Positions 37,343 to 48,607 of a stretch of DNA of 64,000 nucleotides are shown one piece after another. The notes below the pieces were generated by a model. The model did not search any database. It saw only the letters and a program-made list of their open reading frames with translations, and had not been told where the DNA came from. The DNA comes from Actinomycetota bacterium (GTDB lineage Bacteria; Actinomycetota; Actinomycetes; Nanopelagicales; Nanopelagicaceae), in assembly GCA_003569265.1 (NCBI GenBank), contig BGON01000002.1:1-64000 (forward strand), given 5' to 3'. The stretch's first letter is position 1; each line of letters begins with the position of its first letter. A program made the translations under genes and the position numbers.

Positions 37343-39384
37343 GTTCAATGTCTGGTTGGTCAGAGATGGATGATCGCGTAGTTGCGCATGCTCGAGCCTT
37401 AGCAGCCGATGCGGTTCAAAAAGTTGGTAATGGTCACCCAGGTACCGCTATGTCATTGGCCCCGGTCGCTTATACGCTCTTTCAGCGCCACCTAATTCAT
37501 GATCCTTCAGATCCACAGTGGATAGGTCGCGATCGATTCATACTCTCGTGCGGCCACTCATCATTGACTCTTTACACTCAACTTTTTTTAAGTGGTTATG
37601 GTCTTGAGTTAAAAGATCTTCAGGATTTTCGCACATGGGGTTCGCTCACTCCGGGTCACCCAGAGTTTGGGCATACTGCCGGCGTAGAAATGACTACCGG
37701 TCCCCTTGGTCAAGGTCTTGCAACTGCTGTTGGCATGGCTATGGCAGCTCGGTTTGAGCGCGGACTACTCGATCCGCAGGCATCTGCTGGAACATCTGTT
37801 TTTGATCACTCTATTTGGGTTATCTGCTCTGATGGCGATCTTCAAGAAGGCGTAAGCGCCGAAGCATCTTCATTAGCTGGAACACAAGAGCTTGGCGCTT
37901 TAAATGTTATTTATGATGACAACCGCATTTCTATCGAGGGTGATACACACACTGCATTTACTGAAGATGTCTCTGCTCGCTACCGCGCCTATGGCTGGCA
38001 TGTCATAGATGTAGCAGCCTCTGCAAATGGGAATGTAGATATCGCAGCCATTGATGCTGCGATGGTTGCAGCAAAGAGAGAAACTTCAAAACCATCATTA
38101 ATCCGCATGAAATCAGTTATCGCTTGGCCAGCACCTAAAGCCCAAGGAACAGCTAGTTCTCATGGCTCTGCACTTGGTGATGAGGAAGTTGCTGCAACTA
38201 AGGTGGCTCTAGGTTTAAATCCGGAAGAGAAATTTGCAGTGCCTGCAGATGTCCTTGCTCATGCTCGTTTAGTAAAAAATCGTGCTGCACAGGTGCGTAA
38301 GGTATGGGATACAAAGTTTGCAGCTTGGCAATCTAGTAATCCAGAGCAATCAAAACTACTAGCGCGTTTGCGCACTCGAGCCTTGCCCGCTGGCTGGGAT
38401 AAAGACATTCCGATATTTGCTCCAGGAAAAGATGTCGCAACTCGCGCGGCCTCGGGCCAAGTCATTAATGCAATTGCAAAGCATCTGCCTGAGTTCTGGG
38501 GTGGCTCCTCTGATTTAGCGGGATCTAACAACACCAGCATTGATGGTGGCGGCTCGTTCTTGCCCGCAACTAGTGCCATGAAAGGTGCTCATCCTTACGG
38601 TCGAATAATTCACTTTGGAATTCGCGAACATGCCATGGGCTCAATTCTCAATGGAATTGCACTCCATGGATTAACTCGCGCATTTGGTGGAACCTTTGCA
38701 GTATTTAGCGATTACATGCGCCCAGCCGTTCGCCTTGCAGCATTGATGAACATTCCTTCCACATTTGTCTGGACGCATGATTCAATCGGTGTGGGCGAAG
38801 ATGGACCAACTCACCAACCTATTGAACATTTTGCGGCTCTGCGCGCAATTCCGGGTTTAGATGTCATCCGTCCTGGTGATGCCAATGAAGTTGCTGAAAG
38901 TTGGAAGAAGATTCTTACTCGAGACCGCGCTGCAGGAATCCTCTTATCGCGCCAAAACCTGCCTGTTTTGGATCGAACTAATTGCGCTCCTGCCTCTGGC
39001 ACTGCCAAGGGTGCCTATATTCTTAAAGATGCTGCTAATCCAAAGGCGATTCTGATTGCAACGGGCTCTGAAGTATCACTGGCTATTGATGTGCAGAGCG
39101 CGCTAGCGAGTGAAGGAATCGCTGTTCGCGTTGTAAGCGCCCCATGTCTTGAATGGTTTAGCGAACAAGATCAAAGCTATAAGGATGCCGTGCTTCCTCC
39201 TTCAATCAAGTTGAAGGTGAGCATTGAAGTAGGAATTGCTCAAGGCTGGCACCAGTTAATCGGTGATAATGGAATTGCAATTTCCCTTGAACACTATGGG
39301 GCTTCAGCCGATGCTAAACGCTTGTTTAAAGAGTTCGGTTTCTCTGTGGAAGCAATCGTTAGCAAGATTAAGGCAGCTCTCTAA
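37339..39384 (+). CDS. tkt: Transketolase
   Basis: Thiamine diphosphate enzyme moving two-carbon units between sugar phosphates in the pentose phosphate pathway. The 681 residues show GNGHPGTAMSLAPVAYTLFQ near the N-terminus, TTGPLGQGLATAVGMAMAAR, the ThDP motif SDGDLQEGVSAEASSLAGT ending in NVIYDDN, and in the second half FGIREHAMGSILNGIALHG with the catalytic Glu and THDSIGVGEDGPTHQPIEHF. The C-terminal domain is complete. It overlaps ctaA by 4 bases; tal starts at the very next base after its stop. Confidence 0.96.
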   Translation: MSSMSGWSEMDDRVVAHARALAADAVQKVGNGHPGTAMSLAPVAYTLFQRHLIHDPSDPQWIGRDRFILSCGHSSLTLYTQLFLSGYGLELKDLQDFRTWGSLTPGHPEFGHTAGVEMTTGPLGQGLATAVGMAMAARFERGLLDPQASAGTSVFDHSIWVICSDGDLQEGVSAEASSLAGTQELGALNVIYDDNRISIEGDTHTAFTEDVSARYRAYGWHVIDVAASANGNVDIAAIDAAMVAAKRETSKPSLIRMKSVIAWPAPKAQGTASSHGSALGDEEVAATKVALGLNPEEKFAVPADVLAHARLVKNRAAQVRKVWDTKFAAWQSSNPEQSKLLARLRTRALPAGWDKDIPIFAPGKDVATRAASGQVINAIAKHLPEFWGGSSDLAGSNNTSIDGGGSFLPATSAMKGAHPYGRIIHFGIREHAMGSILNGIALHGLTRAFGGTFAVFSDYMRPAVRLAALMNIPSTFVWTHDSIGVGEDGPTHQPIEHFAALRAIPGLDVIRPGDANEVAESWKKILTRDRAAGILLSRQNLPVLDRTNCAPASGTAKGAYILKDAANPKAILIATGSEVSLAIDVQSALASEGIAVRVVSAPCLEWFSEQDQSYKDAVLPPSIKLKVSIEVGIAQGWHQLIGDNGIAISLEHYGASADAKRLFKEFGFSVEAIVSKIKAAL

Positions 39385-40470
39385 ATGTCTGTAGCCGATA
39401 TAGCTAAAGGCGGGACCTCAATCTGGCTCGATGATTTATCCAGGGCGAAGATTTCAGGCACCGATGCGCATTCACTGCCCTCACGCATCGCTAACTCTGG
39501 CGTAGTAGGAGTCACAACTAATCCTTCTATTTTTGGCGCAGCCATAGCTGGGGCCGATGAATACGCCGCTGATATTGCAGCGATGAAATCCGCATCCGTT
39601 GATGACGTTGTCAAGAAGCTAACTACCGATGATGTGCGATCTGCGTGTGATCTCTTCAAAGAGATCTACTCATCAACTAAGGGTGTTGATGGACGAGTGA
39701 GTATTGAGGTTGACCCACGTCTTGCCCACGATACCCAAGCCACAATCGCCCAAGGCAAAGAGCTCTGGTCAATTATTGATCGACCTAATTTGATGATCAA
39801 AGTACCAGCAACTATTGAGGGCCTACCGGCAATCACCACACTCATTGCCGCCGGTATTAGCGTCAATGTCACTTTGATCTTCTCAGTCAAGCGGTATGGG
39901 GCTGTTATAGATGCTTACATAGCCGGAATAGAGGCTGCGACAAATCCAACACATGTACATTCAGTTGCATCGTTTTTTGTTAGCCGCATCGATTCATCTG
40001 TTGACGCACTTCTTAAAAAAGATGGCTCAGAGGCTGCCACTTCCCTACTAGGAAAAGCGGCAATCGCTAATGCCCATCTTGCTTACCAACTCTTTGAAGA
40101 GAAGTTCTCTTCTTCTAGATGGCAAACACAACTTGCCCGCGGTGCACATAAGCAACGTCCGCTTTGGGCTTCAACTGGCGTCAAAGATCCCACATACGAT
40201 GACACTCGCTACGTTGTTGAACTTATTGCCCCCGACACCGTGAACACCATGCCTCAATCAACATTAGACGCCGTTATTAATCACGGCAAAGTGCGAGGCA
40301 ACACCATTACTTCAAACTATGTGGCAGCTGTGGAAGTGCTCAAGGGTCTCTCAGCTCTTAACATCTCACTCGATGCAGTAACAACTGAACTCGAGGTAGA
40401 TGGTGTGAAGAAGTTTGCCCAAGCTTGGGATGATCTACTAGTCAATGTGAAAGCAGCTCAACAGGGATGA
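39385..40470 (+). CDS. tal: Transaldolase
   Basis: Moves a dihydroxyacetone unit between sugar phosphates (sedoheptulose-7-P and glyceraldehyde-3-P). The 361-residue long form found in actinobacteria: SIWLDDLSRAKISGTDAHSL, GVTTNPSIFGAAIAGADEYA, SIEVDPRLAHDTQATIAQGK and the Schiff-base Lys in RPNLMIKVPATIEGLPAI (~residue 139), with the C-terminal QRPLWASTGVKDPTYDDTRY. It starts directly after the tkt stop and overlaps pgi by 4 bases, so the non-oxidative branch and pgi are one unit. Confidence 0.95.
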   Translation: MSVADIAKGGTSIWLDDLSRAKISGTDAHSLPSRIANSGVVGVTTNPSIFGAAIAGADEYAADIAAMKSASVDDVVKKLTTDDVRSACDLFKEIYSSTKGVDGRVSIEVDPRLAHDTQATIAQGKELWSIIDRPNLMIKVPATIEGLPAITTLIAAGISVNVTLIFSVKRYGAVIDAYIAGIEAATNPTHVHSVASFFVSRIDSSVDALLKKDGSEAATSLLGKAAIANAHLAYQLFEEKFSSSRWQTQLARGAHKQRPLWASTGVKDPTYDDTRYVVELIAPDTVNTMPQSTLDAVINHGKVRGNTITSNYVAAVEVLKGLSALNISLDAVTTELEVDGVKKFAQAWDDLLVNVKAAQQG

Positions 40471-41996
40471 TAAAGATTTCAGGAGATGCGATCAAACACA
40501 TTGACCGCAGCGATGTGCGTTATGTGGCTCTGACTCAGTTTCATTCACGATTGGCTAAGAAGGACTCAACAATTTGGGGCCCAGCCGCCCAAGCTGAAGC
40601 CTCTGTGCGCTTGAATTGGATAGATCTTCCTGAAAGTTCTAGAGATCTCTTGCCCGCACTTGATGCCCTCTATGCAAAGCATCGCGACAAAAGCAATATT
40701 GTTTTGTGTGGCATGGGTGGTTCTTCCCTTGGCCCTGAAGTTATCGCACAGAGTTTTAAGAAGAAGCTGTTTATTCTTGATTCAACTGATCCAGACTATG
40801 TAGCCCATGCACTTAAGGGTGATTTAGCAAAAACTGTTGTAGTCGTCAGTTCTAAATCTGGTTCAACAATTGAAACCGCTTCACAGCGCGCACTCTTTGA
40901 AGATGCATTCACCCAAGCAGGCCTTGCACCACGCAACCATATGGTCATCGTCACTGATCCAGATTCGCCATTGGATAAGCAAAGCCGCGCAGCCGGATAC
41001 ACCGTCATCAATGCCGATCCAAATGTTGGCGGACGCTTCAGTGTTCTAAGTGCTTTTGGCTTAGTTCCATCAGCTCTTATTGGTGTGGATGTTTCAGTCC
41101 TTCTTGATAACGCCAGCGATGCAAAGAACGCATTCCTTAAAGACTCAACGTTGGTCGTAGATATTGCATACCTACTTGCCTATCACGCTGGTCAATACCT
41201 TTCCTATACCGATGATGGCTCTGCAATGCCCGGCTTAAGTGATTGGGCTGAGCAGTTGGTGGCCGAATCAACTGGTAAGAATCAAGTGGGACGACTTCCT
41301 GTAGTAATTGAAAAAGCTGCAACAAATCCAAATGTATTTTCCATTGCATATGTCGGTTCTGCTGATTTAGTTGTAGAGGCAGACCTTGCTGCTCAATTCA
41401 TTATTTGGGAGTGGATCACCGCACTCGTTGGAGCAGCGTTACAAATAGATCCTTTCAATCAACCCAATGTCACTGAAGCAAAAGAACAGACATCGGCATT
41501 GCTTAAAGAATGGGGCGGCGTACTTCCTGTCTTTACCGCCCCGCATACTGATGGTGCTGTAGAGATATTTGGAGACGGCGTTGATCTTGCCAACTCACTA
41601 AAGCTGTTTACTCAAGGCATCCACAAAGATGGTTATGTAGCGATCATGGCTTATCTGGATCGCAAAGATGAAGCAAAAATTTCACAGATCAGATCAATAC
41701 TTTCAGAAAAAATCGGCAAGCCAGTTACCTTTGGTTGGGGACCGCGTTTTCTTCACTCCACCGGCCAGTTCCACAAAGGTGGTCAGCAAAACGGTTCTTT
41801 CTTACAAATTACTGGAACGCCATCAACAGATATTGCAATTCCAGGACAGGTCTATGGTTTCAAGACTTTAGTTGCAGCTCAAGCGCTGGGTGATGGAAAA
41901 GCCCTTGCTTCAAGAAAATACCCACTCCTTCGATTTAATCTAACAAATCGCAGTGCGGGTATCGACCAACTTCTTGAAGCAGTCAAAAAGATTTAG
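40467..41996 (+). CDS. pgi: Glucose-6-phosphate isomerase
   Basis: Interconverts glucose-6-P and fructose-6-P. The 509 residues carry two SIS domains: NIVLCGMGGSSLGPEVIAQS (~80), VVVSSKSGSTIETASQRA (~128) and NVGGRFSVLSAFGLVPSAL (~190), with GRLPVVIEKAATNPNVFSIA and a C-terminal domain with HKDGYVAIMAYLDR. It is the form found next to tal in actinobacteria. zwf, opcA and pgl, expected after it, are missing; instead the convergent rbpA gene shares four bases, the two stop codons overlapping as TTAG. Confidence 0.94.
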   Translation: MIKISGDAIKHIDRSDVRYVALTQFHSRLAKKDSTIWGPAAQAEASVRLNWIDLPESSRDLLPALDALYAKHRDKSNIVLCGMGGSSLGPEVIAQSFKKKLFILDSTDPDYVAHALKGDLAKTVVVVSSKSGSTIETASQRALFEDAFTQAGLAPRNHMVIVTDPDSPLDKQSRAAGYTVINADPNVGGRFSVLSAFGLVPSALIGVDVSVLLDNASDAKNAFLKDSTLVVDIAYLLAYHAGQYLSYTDDGSAMPGLSDWAEQLVAESTGKNQVGRLPVVIEKAATNPNVFSIAYVGSADLVVEADLAAQFIIWEWITALVGAALQIDPFNQPNVTEAKEQTSALLKEWGGVLPVFTAPHTDGAVEIFGDGVDLANSLKLFTQGIHKDGYVAIMAYLDRKDEAKISQIRSILSEKIGKPVTFGWGPRFLHSTGQFHKGGQQNGSFLQITGTPSTDIAIPGQVYGFKTLVAAQALGDGKALASRKYPLLRFNLTNRSAGIDQLLEAVKKI

Positions 41997-42334
41997 TCTT
42001 CGTCATCTCCACGAAGTTTGCGCAAAGCCTCTTCTAGAATTTTTTCGCCTTCAGCATCGGTACGACGCTCTTTAACGTAGGCAAGGTGAGTCTTATATGG
42101 CTCATTTTTTACTGGGCTTGGTGGATTGTTGCGATCGCGACCTGCTGGGTAACCACACTTTGGGCAATCCCATTCAGCTGGAATAACTACAGTCTCTTCA
42201 ACAGCAAAAGATGGACGAACTTCATGTCCATTTGCACAAAAGTATGAAACATATGCGCGAGCAATCGAATCACCGCGCTCTGCCTCGCCCATTGGGCCGG
42301 CGCCGACTCGGCTTCCACGAATTGCACTTGCCAT
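41993..42334 (-). CDS. rbpA: RNA polymerase-binding protein RbpA
   Basis: Actinobacterial factor that binds the housekeeping sigma factor and RNA polymerase and stabilises open promoter complexes. The 113 residues hold the core domain with a zinc-site-like set (YFCANGHEVRPSFAVEETVV and WDCPKCGYPAGRD), the linker PPSPVKNEPYKTHLAYVKER and the C-terminal sigma-interaction helix GEKILEEALRKLRGDDED. A strong AAGGAG lies 6 bases before the ATG. Last gene of gap-pgk-tpiA-secG-rbpA. A clear phylum marker. Confidence 0.96.
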   Translation of the reverse strand: MASAIRGSRVGAGPMGEAERGDSIARAYVSYFCANGHEVRPSFAVEETVVIPAEWDCPKCGYPAGRDRNNPPSPVKNEPYKTHLAYVKERRTDAEGEKILEEALRKLRGDDED

Positions 42335-42369
42335 GTATTACTCCTTTTTAAAATATGTAATTAAAAGAT

Positions 42370-42597
42370 TTACTTAAGAACAAGACTTAAGGCAACAACG
42401 AGTGCAAACCAAAGGCCACCAGCAACGATTGTGATGCGATCGAGGTTGCGCTCTACTACTGATGACCCACCGTAGTTAGTTGAGATTCCGCCGCCAAAGA
42501 GGTCGGATAGTCCGCTGCCCTTGCCCTTATGCAAAAGGACGAGCAGGATCATGATGACACTTGTAATGACGAGCAAGATTGATAGTGCTAATTTCAC
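42370..42597 (-). CDS. secG: Preprotein translocase subunit SecG
   Basis: Small membrane subunit of SecYEG. The 75 residues form two helices: ALSILLVITSVIMILLVLLH (~4-23) and ITIVAGGLWFALVVALSLVL (~55-74), joined by the conserved loop GKGSGLSDLFGGGISTNYGG. The start is GTG. secG between tpiA and rbpA is the standard actinobacterial order. Confidence 0.94.
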   Translation of the reverse strand: MKLALSILLVITSVIMILLVLLHKGKGSGLSDLFGGGISTNYGGSSVVERNLDRITIVAGGLWFALVVALSLVLK

Positions 42598-42654
42598 GTT
42601 GTCGAACTCCTTGTTTCGTAGAGGGTAAGGATACCTGCAAAAACCGGCTAAGCC

Positions 42655-43431
42655 TTACTCGGATTGCGCGTAGAACTTCACAATCTTGGCTAATTCCTCA
42701 GGGTCTAGGCTCGCTCCCCCGATAAGGGCGCCATCCACATCGCCCTTTTTCATGATCTCTGCGATGTTAGAAGATTTCACTGAACCGCCATAGAGGATGC
42801 GCATATTTGAAGCGATTTCAGCAGAACCGATATTTTCAATCTCTTCACGAATTGCAGCACAGACTTCTTGAGCATCTTCTGGTGTAGCAACTTTGCCAGT
42901 ACCAATTGCCCACACTGGCTCATATGCAATAACAATCTTCTTTAGCTCTGGCTTCGTAAAACCTTCAAGACCTGCGCGAACTTGGCGAATCACATGACTG
43001 ACATGGGCCCCAGATTCACGAATCGCTAATTCTTCACCAACACAAAAGATTGGAATAATCTCATTAGCAAGAGCGGCCTTAATCTTGCGATTAATAAGTG
43101 CATCAGATTCACCGTGAATAGCACGGCGCTCAGAGTGACCAATAAGAACGAATGTGCAACCGAGTTTGTGCAACATTGAGCCGGCGATATCGCCAGTAAA
43201 TGCTCCACTCGCTTCTGGTGAGAGATCTTGAGCACCATAAGTAAGGCGCAAGCGATCTCCATCAATCAAAGTTTGAATGGAGCGAATATCAGTAAAAGGA
43301 GGAATGATCGCAACATCAACGGCGTCATAGTCCTTGTCATCAAGTGAGTAAACCAACTTCTGGGCAACTGCAATCGCCTCAAGGTGATTGAGGTTCATCT
43401 TCCAGTTTCCAGCCATCAATGGTTTACGCAT
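42655..43431 (-). CDS. tpiA: Triosephosphate isomerase
   Basis: Interconverts dihydroxyacetone phosphate and glyceraldehyde-3-P. The 258 residues show NWKMNLNHLEA with the catalytic Lys, the His in VLIGHSERRAIHGESD, the Glu and flexible loop in IAYEPVWAIGTGKVATPEDA and the phosphate grip ILYGGSVKSSNIAEIM. It starts 9 bases after the pgk stop; secG follows. Confidence 0.97.
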   Translation of the reverse strand: MRKPLMAGNWKMNLNHLEAIAVAQKLVYSLDDKDYDAVDVAIIPPFTDIRSIQTLIDGDRLRLTYGAQDLSPEASGAFTGDIAGSMLHKLGCTFVLIGHSERRAIHGESDALINRKIKAALANEIIPIFCVGEELAIRESGAHVSHVIRQVRAGLEGFTKPELKKIVIAYEPVWAIGTGKVATPEDAQEVCAAIREEIENIGSAEIASNMRILYGGSVKSSNIAEIMKKGDVDGALIGGASLDPEELAKIVKFYAQSE

Positions 43432-43440
43432 GAGTGCTCC

Positions 43441-44627
43441 TTATAAGCCAAGTGCTTGAAGACCAGGAAGTTCCTTGCCCTCTAAATATTCTAACGATGC
43501 CCCGCCGCCAGTTGAAATATAACCGAACTCTGCGTCTGCAAATCCCAAGGCACGCACCGCTGCAGCCGAGTCGCCCCCACCAACAACTGAAATACCTGAA
43601 ACCTTGGTCAGCGCCGTTGCAACGGTTTTTGTTCCTGCAGCAAAGTTAGCGAATTCAAATACACCCATGGGTCCATTCCAAAATACTGTCTTACATTTCT
43701 CGATTTCAATGGCAAAAGCTTTAGCGGACTCAGGACCAATATCTAGACCCATTTGATCTGCTGGAATCGCATCGGCTGAAACAAGGGAAGGTGTGGCATC
43801 GGCTGAAAAGCTAGGTGCAACAACAATGTCAGTTGGAAGAACCAATTTCACACCATTCTTCTTCGCGCTCTCAATGAGGCCTTTAACAACATCGAGCATC
43901 TCTATTTCAACAAGTGATGTGCCGATTTCCTTGCCTTGCGCTTTAAGGAATGTGAAAACCATTCCTCCGCCAATAGCTAAGACATCGACCTTTCCCAGTA
44001 GATTTTCAATCACACCTAACTTGTCTGAAACCTTTGCCCCACCAAGAACAACTCCATAAGGACGCTCTGGATTTTGTGTAAGTTTCTTTAATACCTCAAC
44101 CTCTGCAGCAACTAATGTGCCAGCAACATGAGGTAATAGATTTGGAAGATCAAAAACTGATGCGTGCTTGCGGTGCACGGCGCCAAAGCCATCACCAACG
44201 TAAACATCGGCTAACTTTGCTAACTCTGCTGCAAAATCTGCGCGCTCTGATTCCTCTTTGCTTGTCTCTGCGCCGCTAAAGCGAATGTTTTCAAGAAGAA
44301 GTATCTGACCTGGCTTTAACGCCGCAGCCGCGCTGGAAACAACATCGCCAACTACTGCACCTGGAAAAATGATTTCTTTGCCCAATAACTCACCTAAACG
44401 TTTTGCCACTGGAGCAAGTGAGAGTTCAGGTTTTGCTTCACCCTTTGGACGGCCTAAGTGCGCGGCGATAACAAGTGATGCACCATTTGCAAGCAAAGCT
44501 TGAATAGTAGGAAGCGAGGCCTTAATACGACCATCATCTTTAATGATTCCACTTTTTAATGGAACATTGAGATCACAGCGTAGAAAAACCCGCTTTCCCG
44601 CTACATCAAAGTGTGCAAGATCTGACA

Positions 44628-44628
<1 letters not shown>
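43441..44628 (-). CDS. pgk: Phosphoglycerate kinase
   Basis: Makes ATP from 1,3-bisphosphoglycerate. The 395 residues include RVFLRCDLNVPLKSGIIKDD, AAHLGRPKGEAKPELSLAPV, VLLENIRFSGAETSKEESER, GVVLGGAKVSDKLGVIENLL and the C-terminal VSVVGGGDSAAAVRALGFAD. I chose the ATG at 44626-44628, giving MSDLAHFDVAGKRVFLRCDL; it overlaps the gap stop as TAATG. A longer upstream start would extend into gap and is unlikely. Confidence 0.97.
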
Positions 44629-45727
<1,099 letters not shown>

Positions 45728-45765
45728 TCAGTGACCATTGTGTGAACTCTTCAGTAATAAAGGCC

Positions 45766-46743
45766 TTAATTCAACAAATCAGGGGAAAGTCCGCTTTCGG
45801 TATCGGGAATTCCGAGCTCTCCCGCTCGTTTATCGGCCATAGCCAATAAACGACGAATTCGACCGGCTATCGCATCTTTAGTCATTGGAGGTGTAGCAAG
45901 TGAGCCCAACTCTTCCAGTGATGCTTGGCCATGATTAATGCGAAGCTCGCCTGCTTCCTTCAAATGATCAGGAATTGTCGGACCAAGAATTTCCATTGCT
46001 CGCTGCACGCGCGCTGCAGCAGCAACTGCTGCTCGCGCAGAACGACGCAGATTTGCATCATCAAAATTTGCTAAGCGATTAGCTGTTGCGCGAACTTCAC
46101 GGCGCATACGGCGCTCTTCCCATGCAAGTACTGATTCATGTGCGCCAAGACGTGTGAGCAGAACTCCGATTGCATCACCATCGCGAATCACAACGCGATC
46201 AACGCCACGCACTTCCCTAGCTTTTGCCACAATTCCCATTCGACGCGCCGCACCCACTAATGCCAGCGCCGCTTCTGGGCCTGGGCATGTAATTTCCAAT
46301 GAAGAGGAGCGTCCAGGTTCAGTGAGTGAACCATGTGCAATAAAAGCACCGCGCCAAGCTGCCTCTGAATCACAGATGGCAGCAGAGACTACTTGTGGAG
46401 GTAAGCCTCGTACTGGGCGACCGTTGGCATCTACTAAACCTGTTTGCCTAGCTAGTGCATCTCCGGCTTCGATAACACGAACAACATAACGTGAACCTTT
46501 TCTAAGGCCACTAGATGAGAGCACTGCTAAATCAGATCCATGACCATAAATATCAGCGATATCTTTTCGAAGCCTGCGCGCACTTTGAGAAGTGTCTAAC
46601 TCAACTTCAATCAAAATCTTGCCTGCAGCAATATGTAAACCGCCAGCAAAGCGAAGCAGTGAGGAAACCTCGGCTTTGCGACAGCATGGCTTAGTCACAG
46701 AAACACGACTGAGTTCGTCCTTGACTGATGCTGTCATTGCCAT
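45766..46743 (-). CDS. whiA: WhiA-family DNA-binding protein
   Basis: Transcription factor related to homing endonucleases; in Streptomyces it works with WhiB to start sporulation septation, and in non-sporulating Gram-positives it links to division and growth. The 325 residues show [59 protein letters not shown] and the C-terminal helix-turn-helix region [21 protein letters not shown] chose the ATG at 46741-46743 ([13 protein letters not shown]), as in Streptomyces, over an upstream TTG. Last gene of the coaE-uvrBAC-rapZ-yvcK unit. Confidence 0.95.
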   Translation of the reverse strand: MAMTASVKDELSRVSVTKPCCRKAEVSSLLRFAGGLHIAAGKILIEVELDTSQSARRLRKDIADIYGHGSDLAVLSSSGLRKGSRYVVRVIEAGDALARQTGLVDANGRPVRGLPPQVVSAAICDSEAAWRGAFIAHGSLTEPGRSSSLEITCPGPEAALALVGAARRMGIVAKAREVRGVDRVVIRDGDAIGVLLTRLGAHESVLAWEERRMRREVRATANRLANFDDANLRRSARAAVAAAARVQRAMEILGPTIPDHLKEAGELRINHGQASLEELGSLATPPMTKDAIAGRIRRLLAMADKRAGELGIPDTESGLSPDLLN

Positions 46744-46747
46744 GGGG

Positions 46748-47692
46748 TTATCCAACCAGTTTTGGGCCCATGATGTGGCCCAAATGAAGAGTCAATTTCG
46801 CAACATCATGATGAACACTGCCCGGTGCCTTGCGAATATCGGCAGCAATTACTCGTCCGTCCATTTTCGCTGCCGCTTCATCAAGGGCAACAGAATTTCG
46901 AACCACAGATGAGTCCACAAGGCAATAATCAATCTTCAATTCAGGGGCATAGGAGTGGAAAAACTCTAAATGTTCCTCTGGTGTTGAGCCGGCAAACTCT
47001 TCCCCAGTTGATGTATTTGTCGCATCAAGATTGAGAATCAAAATCTTTTTAGCTTTTGTGCGAAGTAGGGCATCTTGCTGCATTGGCACCATCAGATGTG
47101 GCATGACCGATGAAAACCAAGAACCCGGACCCATAGTTATCCAGTCGGCCACACGAATAGCAGTAAGTGCTTCTAATCTCGCTTGTGGATTTTCAGGAAT
47201 TACTCGAAGTGATTCAATGCGACCCTTTGCTGTAGCAACTTCTTTTTGCCCTCTCACAACTATTCGCCCAGTTGATGTATTAAAAGTTCCCTCAATATCT
47301 AATGCAGTTTCAGCCATCGGTAGAACTCGCCCAATAACTTTTAACAACTGACCCACTCGATCTAAGCCAATAACTGGATCTTCGTTCTCATTCCATAAAG
47401 ATGCCAGTAAGAGATTGCCCATTGCATGGCCATTAAGTGGTCCATCACTTTCAAAGCGATGTTGCATGATGTGGGCCCATGTACGGCCCCATTCATCATC
47501 AGCACATAATGCAGCTAACGCCATGCGCAGATCACCCGGAGGCAATATCGGAAACTCTTCGCGCAAGCGACCACTAGATCCACCATTATCTGCAACGGTA
47601 ACAACTGCAGTTATCTCATTGGTAAGTTGGCGAAGCGCCGATAACGTTGCGGCAAGGCCATGGCCTCCCCCGAGCGCAACAACTTTTTGCAC
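46748..47692 (-). CDS. yvcK: YvcK/CofD-like protein, gluconeogenesis factor family
   Basis: A 314-residue CofD-fold protein. In Bacillus YvcK (GlmR) is needed for growth on gluconeogenic carbon and binds UDP-GlcNAc; the mycobacterial relative CuvA acts in cell wall growth. Seen here: [38 protein letters not shown] and [19 protein letters not shown]. The start is GTG, 3 bases after the rapZ stop, and whiA follows after 4 bases. rapZ-yvcK-whiA is a trio conserved across Gram-positives. Confidence 0.93.
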   Translation of the reverse strand: MQKVVALGGGHGLAATLSALRQLTNEITAVVTVADNGGSSGRLREEFPILPPGDLRMALAALCADDEWGRTWAHIMQHRFESDGPLNGHAMGNLLLASLWNENEDPVIGLDRVGQLLKVIGRVLPMAETALDIEGTFNTSTGRIVVRGQKEVATAKGRIESLRVIPENPQARLEALTAIRVADWITMGPGSWFSSVMPHLMVPMQQDALLRTKAKKILILNLDATNTSTGEEFAGSTPEEHLEFFHSYAPELKIDYCLVDSSVVRNSVALDEAAAKMDGRVIAADIRKAPGSVHHDVAKLTLHLGHIMGPKLVG

Positions 47693-47695
47693 TAT

Positions 47696-48553
47696 TTATT
47701 CTCGCCCGACATCTCGATGCGTTGCATAAGCAGAGCGATCACTAGAACTGAGCTGGCGAGCAATCTCTTGGGCAATGGCAACACTTCGGTGCTTTCCACC
47801 AGTGCAACCAACAGAGATAGTCACATACTTCTTACCTTCATTCATATATCCAGGAACCATAGAATTAATAAGGGCGACATAATCCTTCACAAACTCACTC
47901 ACACCTTCGCTACCCAAAACCTTTTCACTCACCGCAGCCGTTAATCCTGTCAGAGGTCTAAGTTCAGGAATCCAATGGGGATTTGGAATAAAGCGGCAAT
48001 CCAAAACTAAGTCTGAATCAACTGGGATTCCATACTTATAACCAAAGGAGAGAACATTGATGCGAATCCCCTGAATTTTTCCACCACCAAAAATCTCACC
48101 AATTCTCTTTTCAAGTTGGTGCACATTTAGATTTGTCGTATCAATTACGATATCGCACTCAGCACGAACTTCTTCAAGCTTGGCCCGCTCTCGTGCAATT
48201 CCATCCACAATGCGATCTCCACCTTGTAATGGATGAGGTCTTCGAGTGGATTCAAAGCGTTGAACTAAAGCTTGATCTGTAGCATCTAAGAAAACTAGGC
48301 GGTATGCCGATCCATTCTTCTTTAGTTCTGCTAACGCTGCAGTTAACTCATCAAAGAAATGTCCTCCGCGAACATCCACCACAACTGCATACTCTTTGCC
48401 TTGAGAGCCTGTGCCTTTGCCAACTAGAGCTGGAAGCAATGCTGGCGGCAAGTTATCAACTACATACCAACCTAAATCTTCTAGAGCATGCGCAACCGTT
48501 GAACGTCCGGCTCCAGACATCCCCGTCAGGACTAAGGTCTCATTGCTCGTCAT
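47696..48553 (-). CDS. rapZ: RapZ-family nucleotide-binding protein
   Basis: In E. coli RapZ is an RNA-binding adaptor controlling glucosamine-6-P synthesis; in actinobacteria the target is unknown. The 285 residues carry the P-loop GMSGAGRSTVAHALEDLGWY, the conserved VVDNLPPALLP, STRRPHPLQGGDRIVDGI and the C-terminal SVGCTGGKHRSVAIAQEIAR. Its place before yvcK and whiA is standard. Confidence 0.94.
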   Translation of the reverse strand: MTSNETLVLTGMSGAGRSTVAHALEDLGWYVVDNLPPALLPALVGKGTGSQGKEYAVVVDVRGGHFFDELTAALAELKKNGSAYRLVFLDATDQALVQRFESTRRPHPLQGGDRIVDGIARERAKLEEVRAECDIVIDTTNLNVHQLEKRIGEIFGGGKIQGIRINVLSFGYKYGIPVDSDLVLDCRFIPNPHWIPELRPLTGLTAAVSEKVLGSEGVSEFVKDYVALINSMVPGYMNEGKKYVTISVGCTGGKHRSVAIAQEIARQLSSSDRSAYATHRDVGRE

Positions 48554-48607
48554 GGCTTTATCCTCTTACACCTGTCAAGAACCCGCCAACACGCTCTTCT
48601 ATATCCA

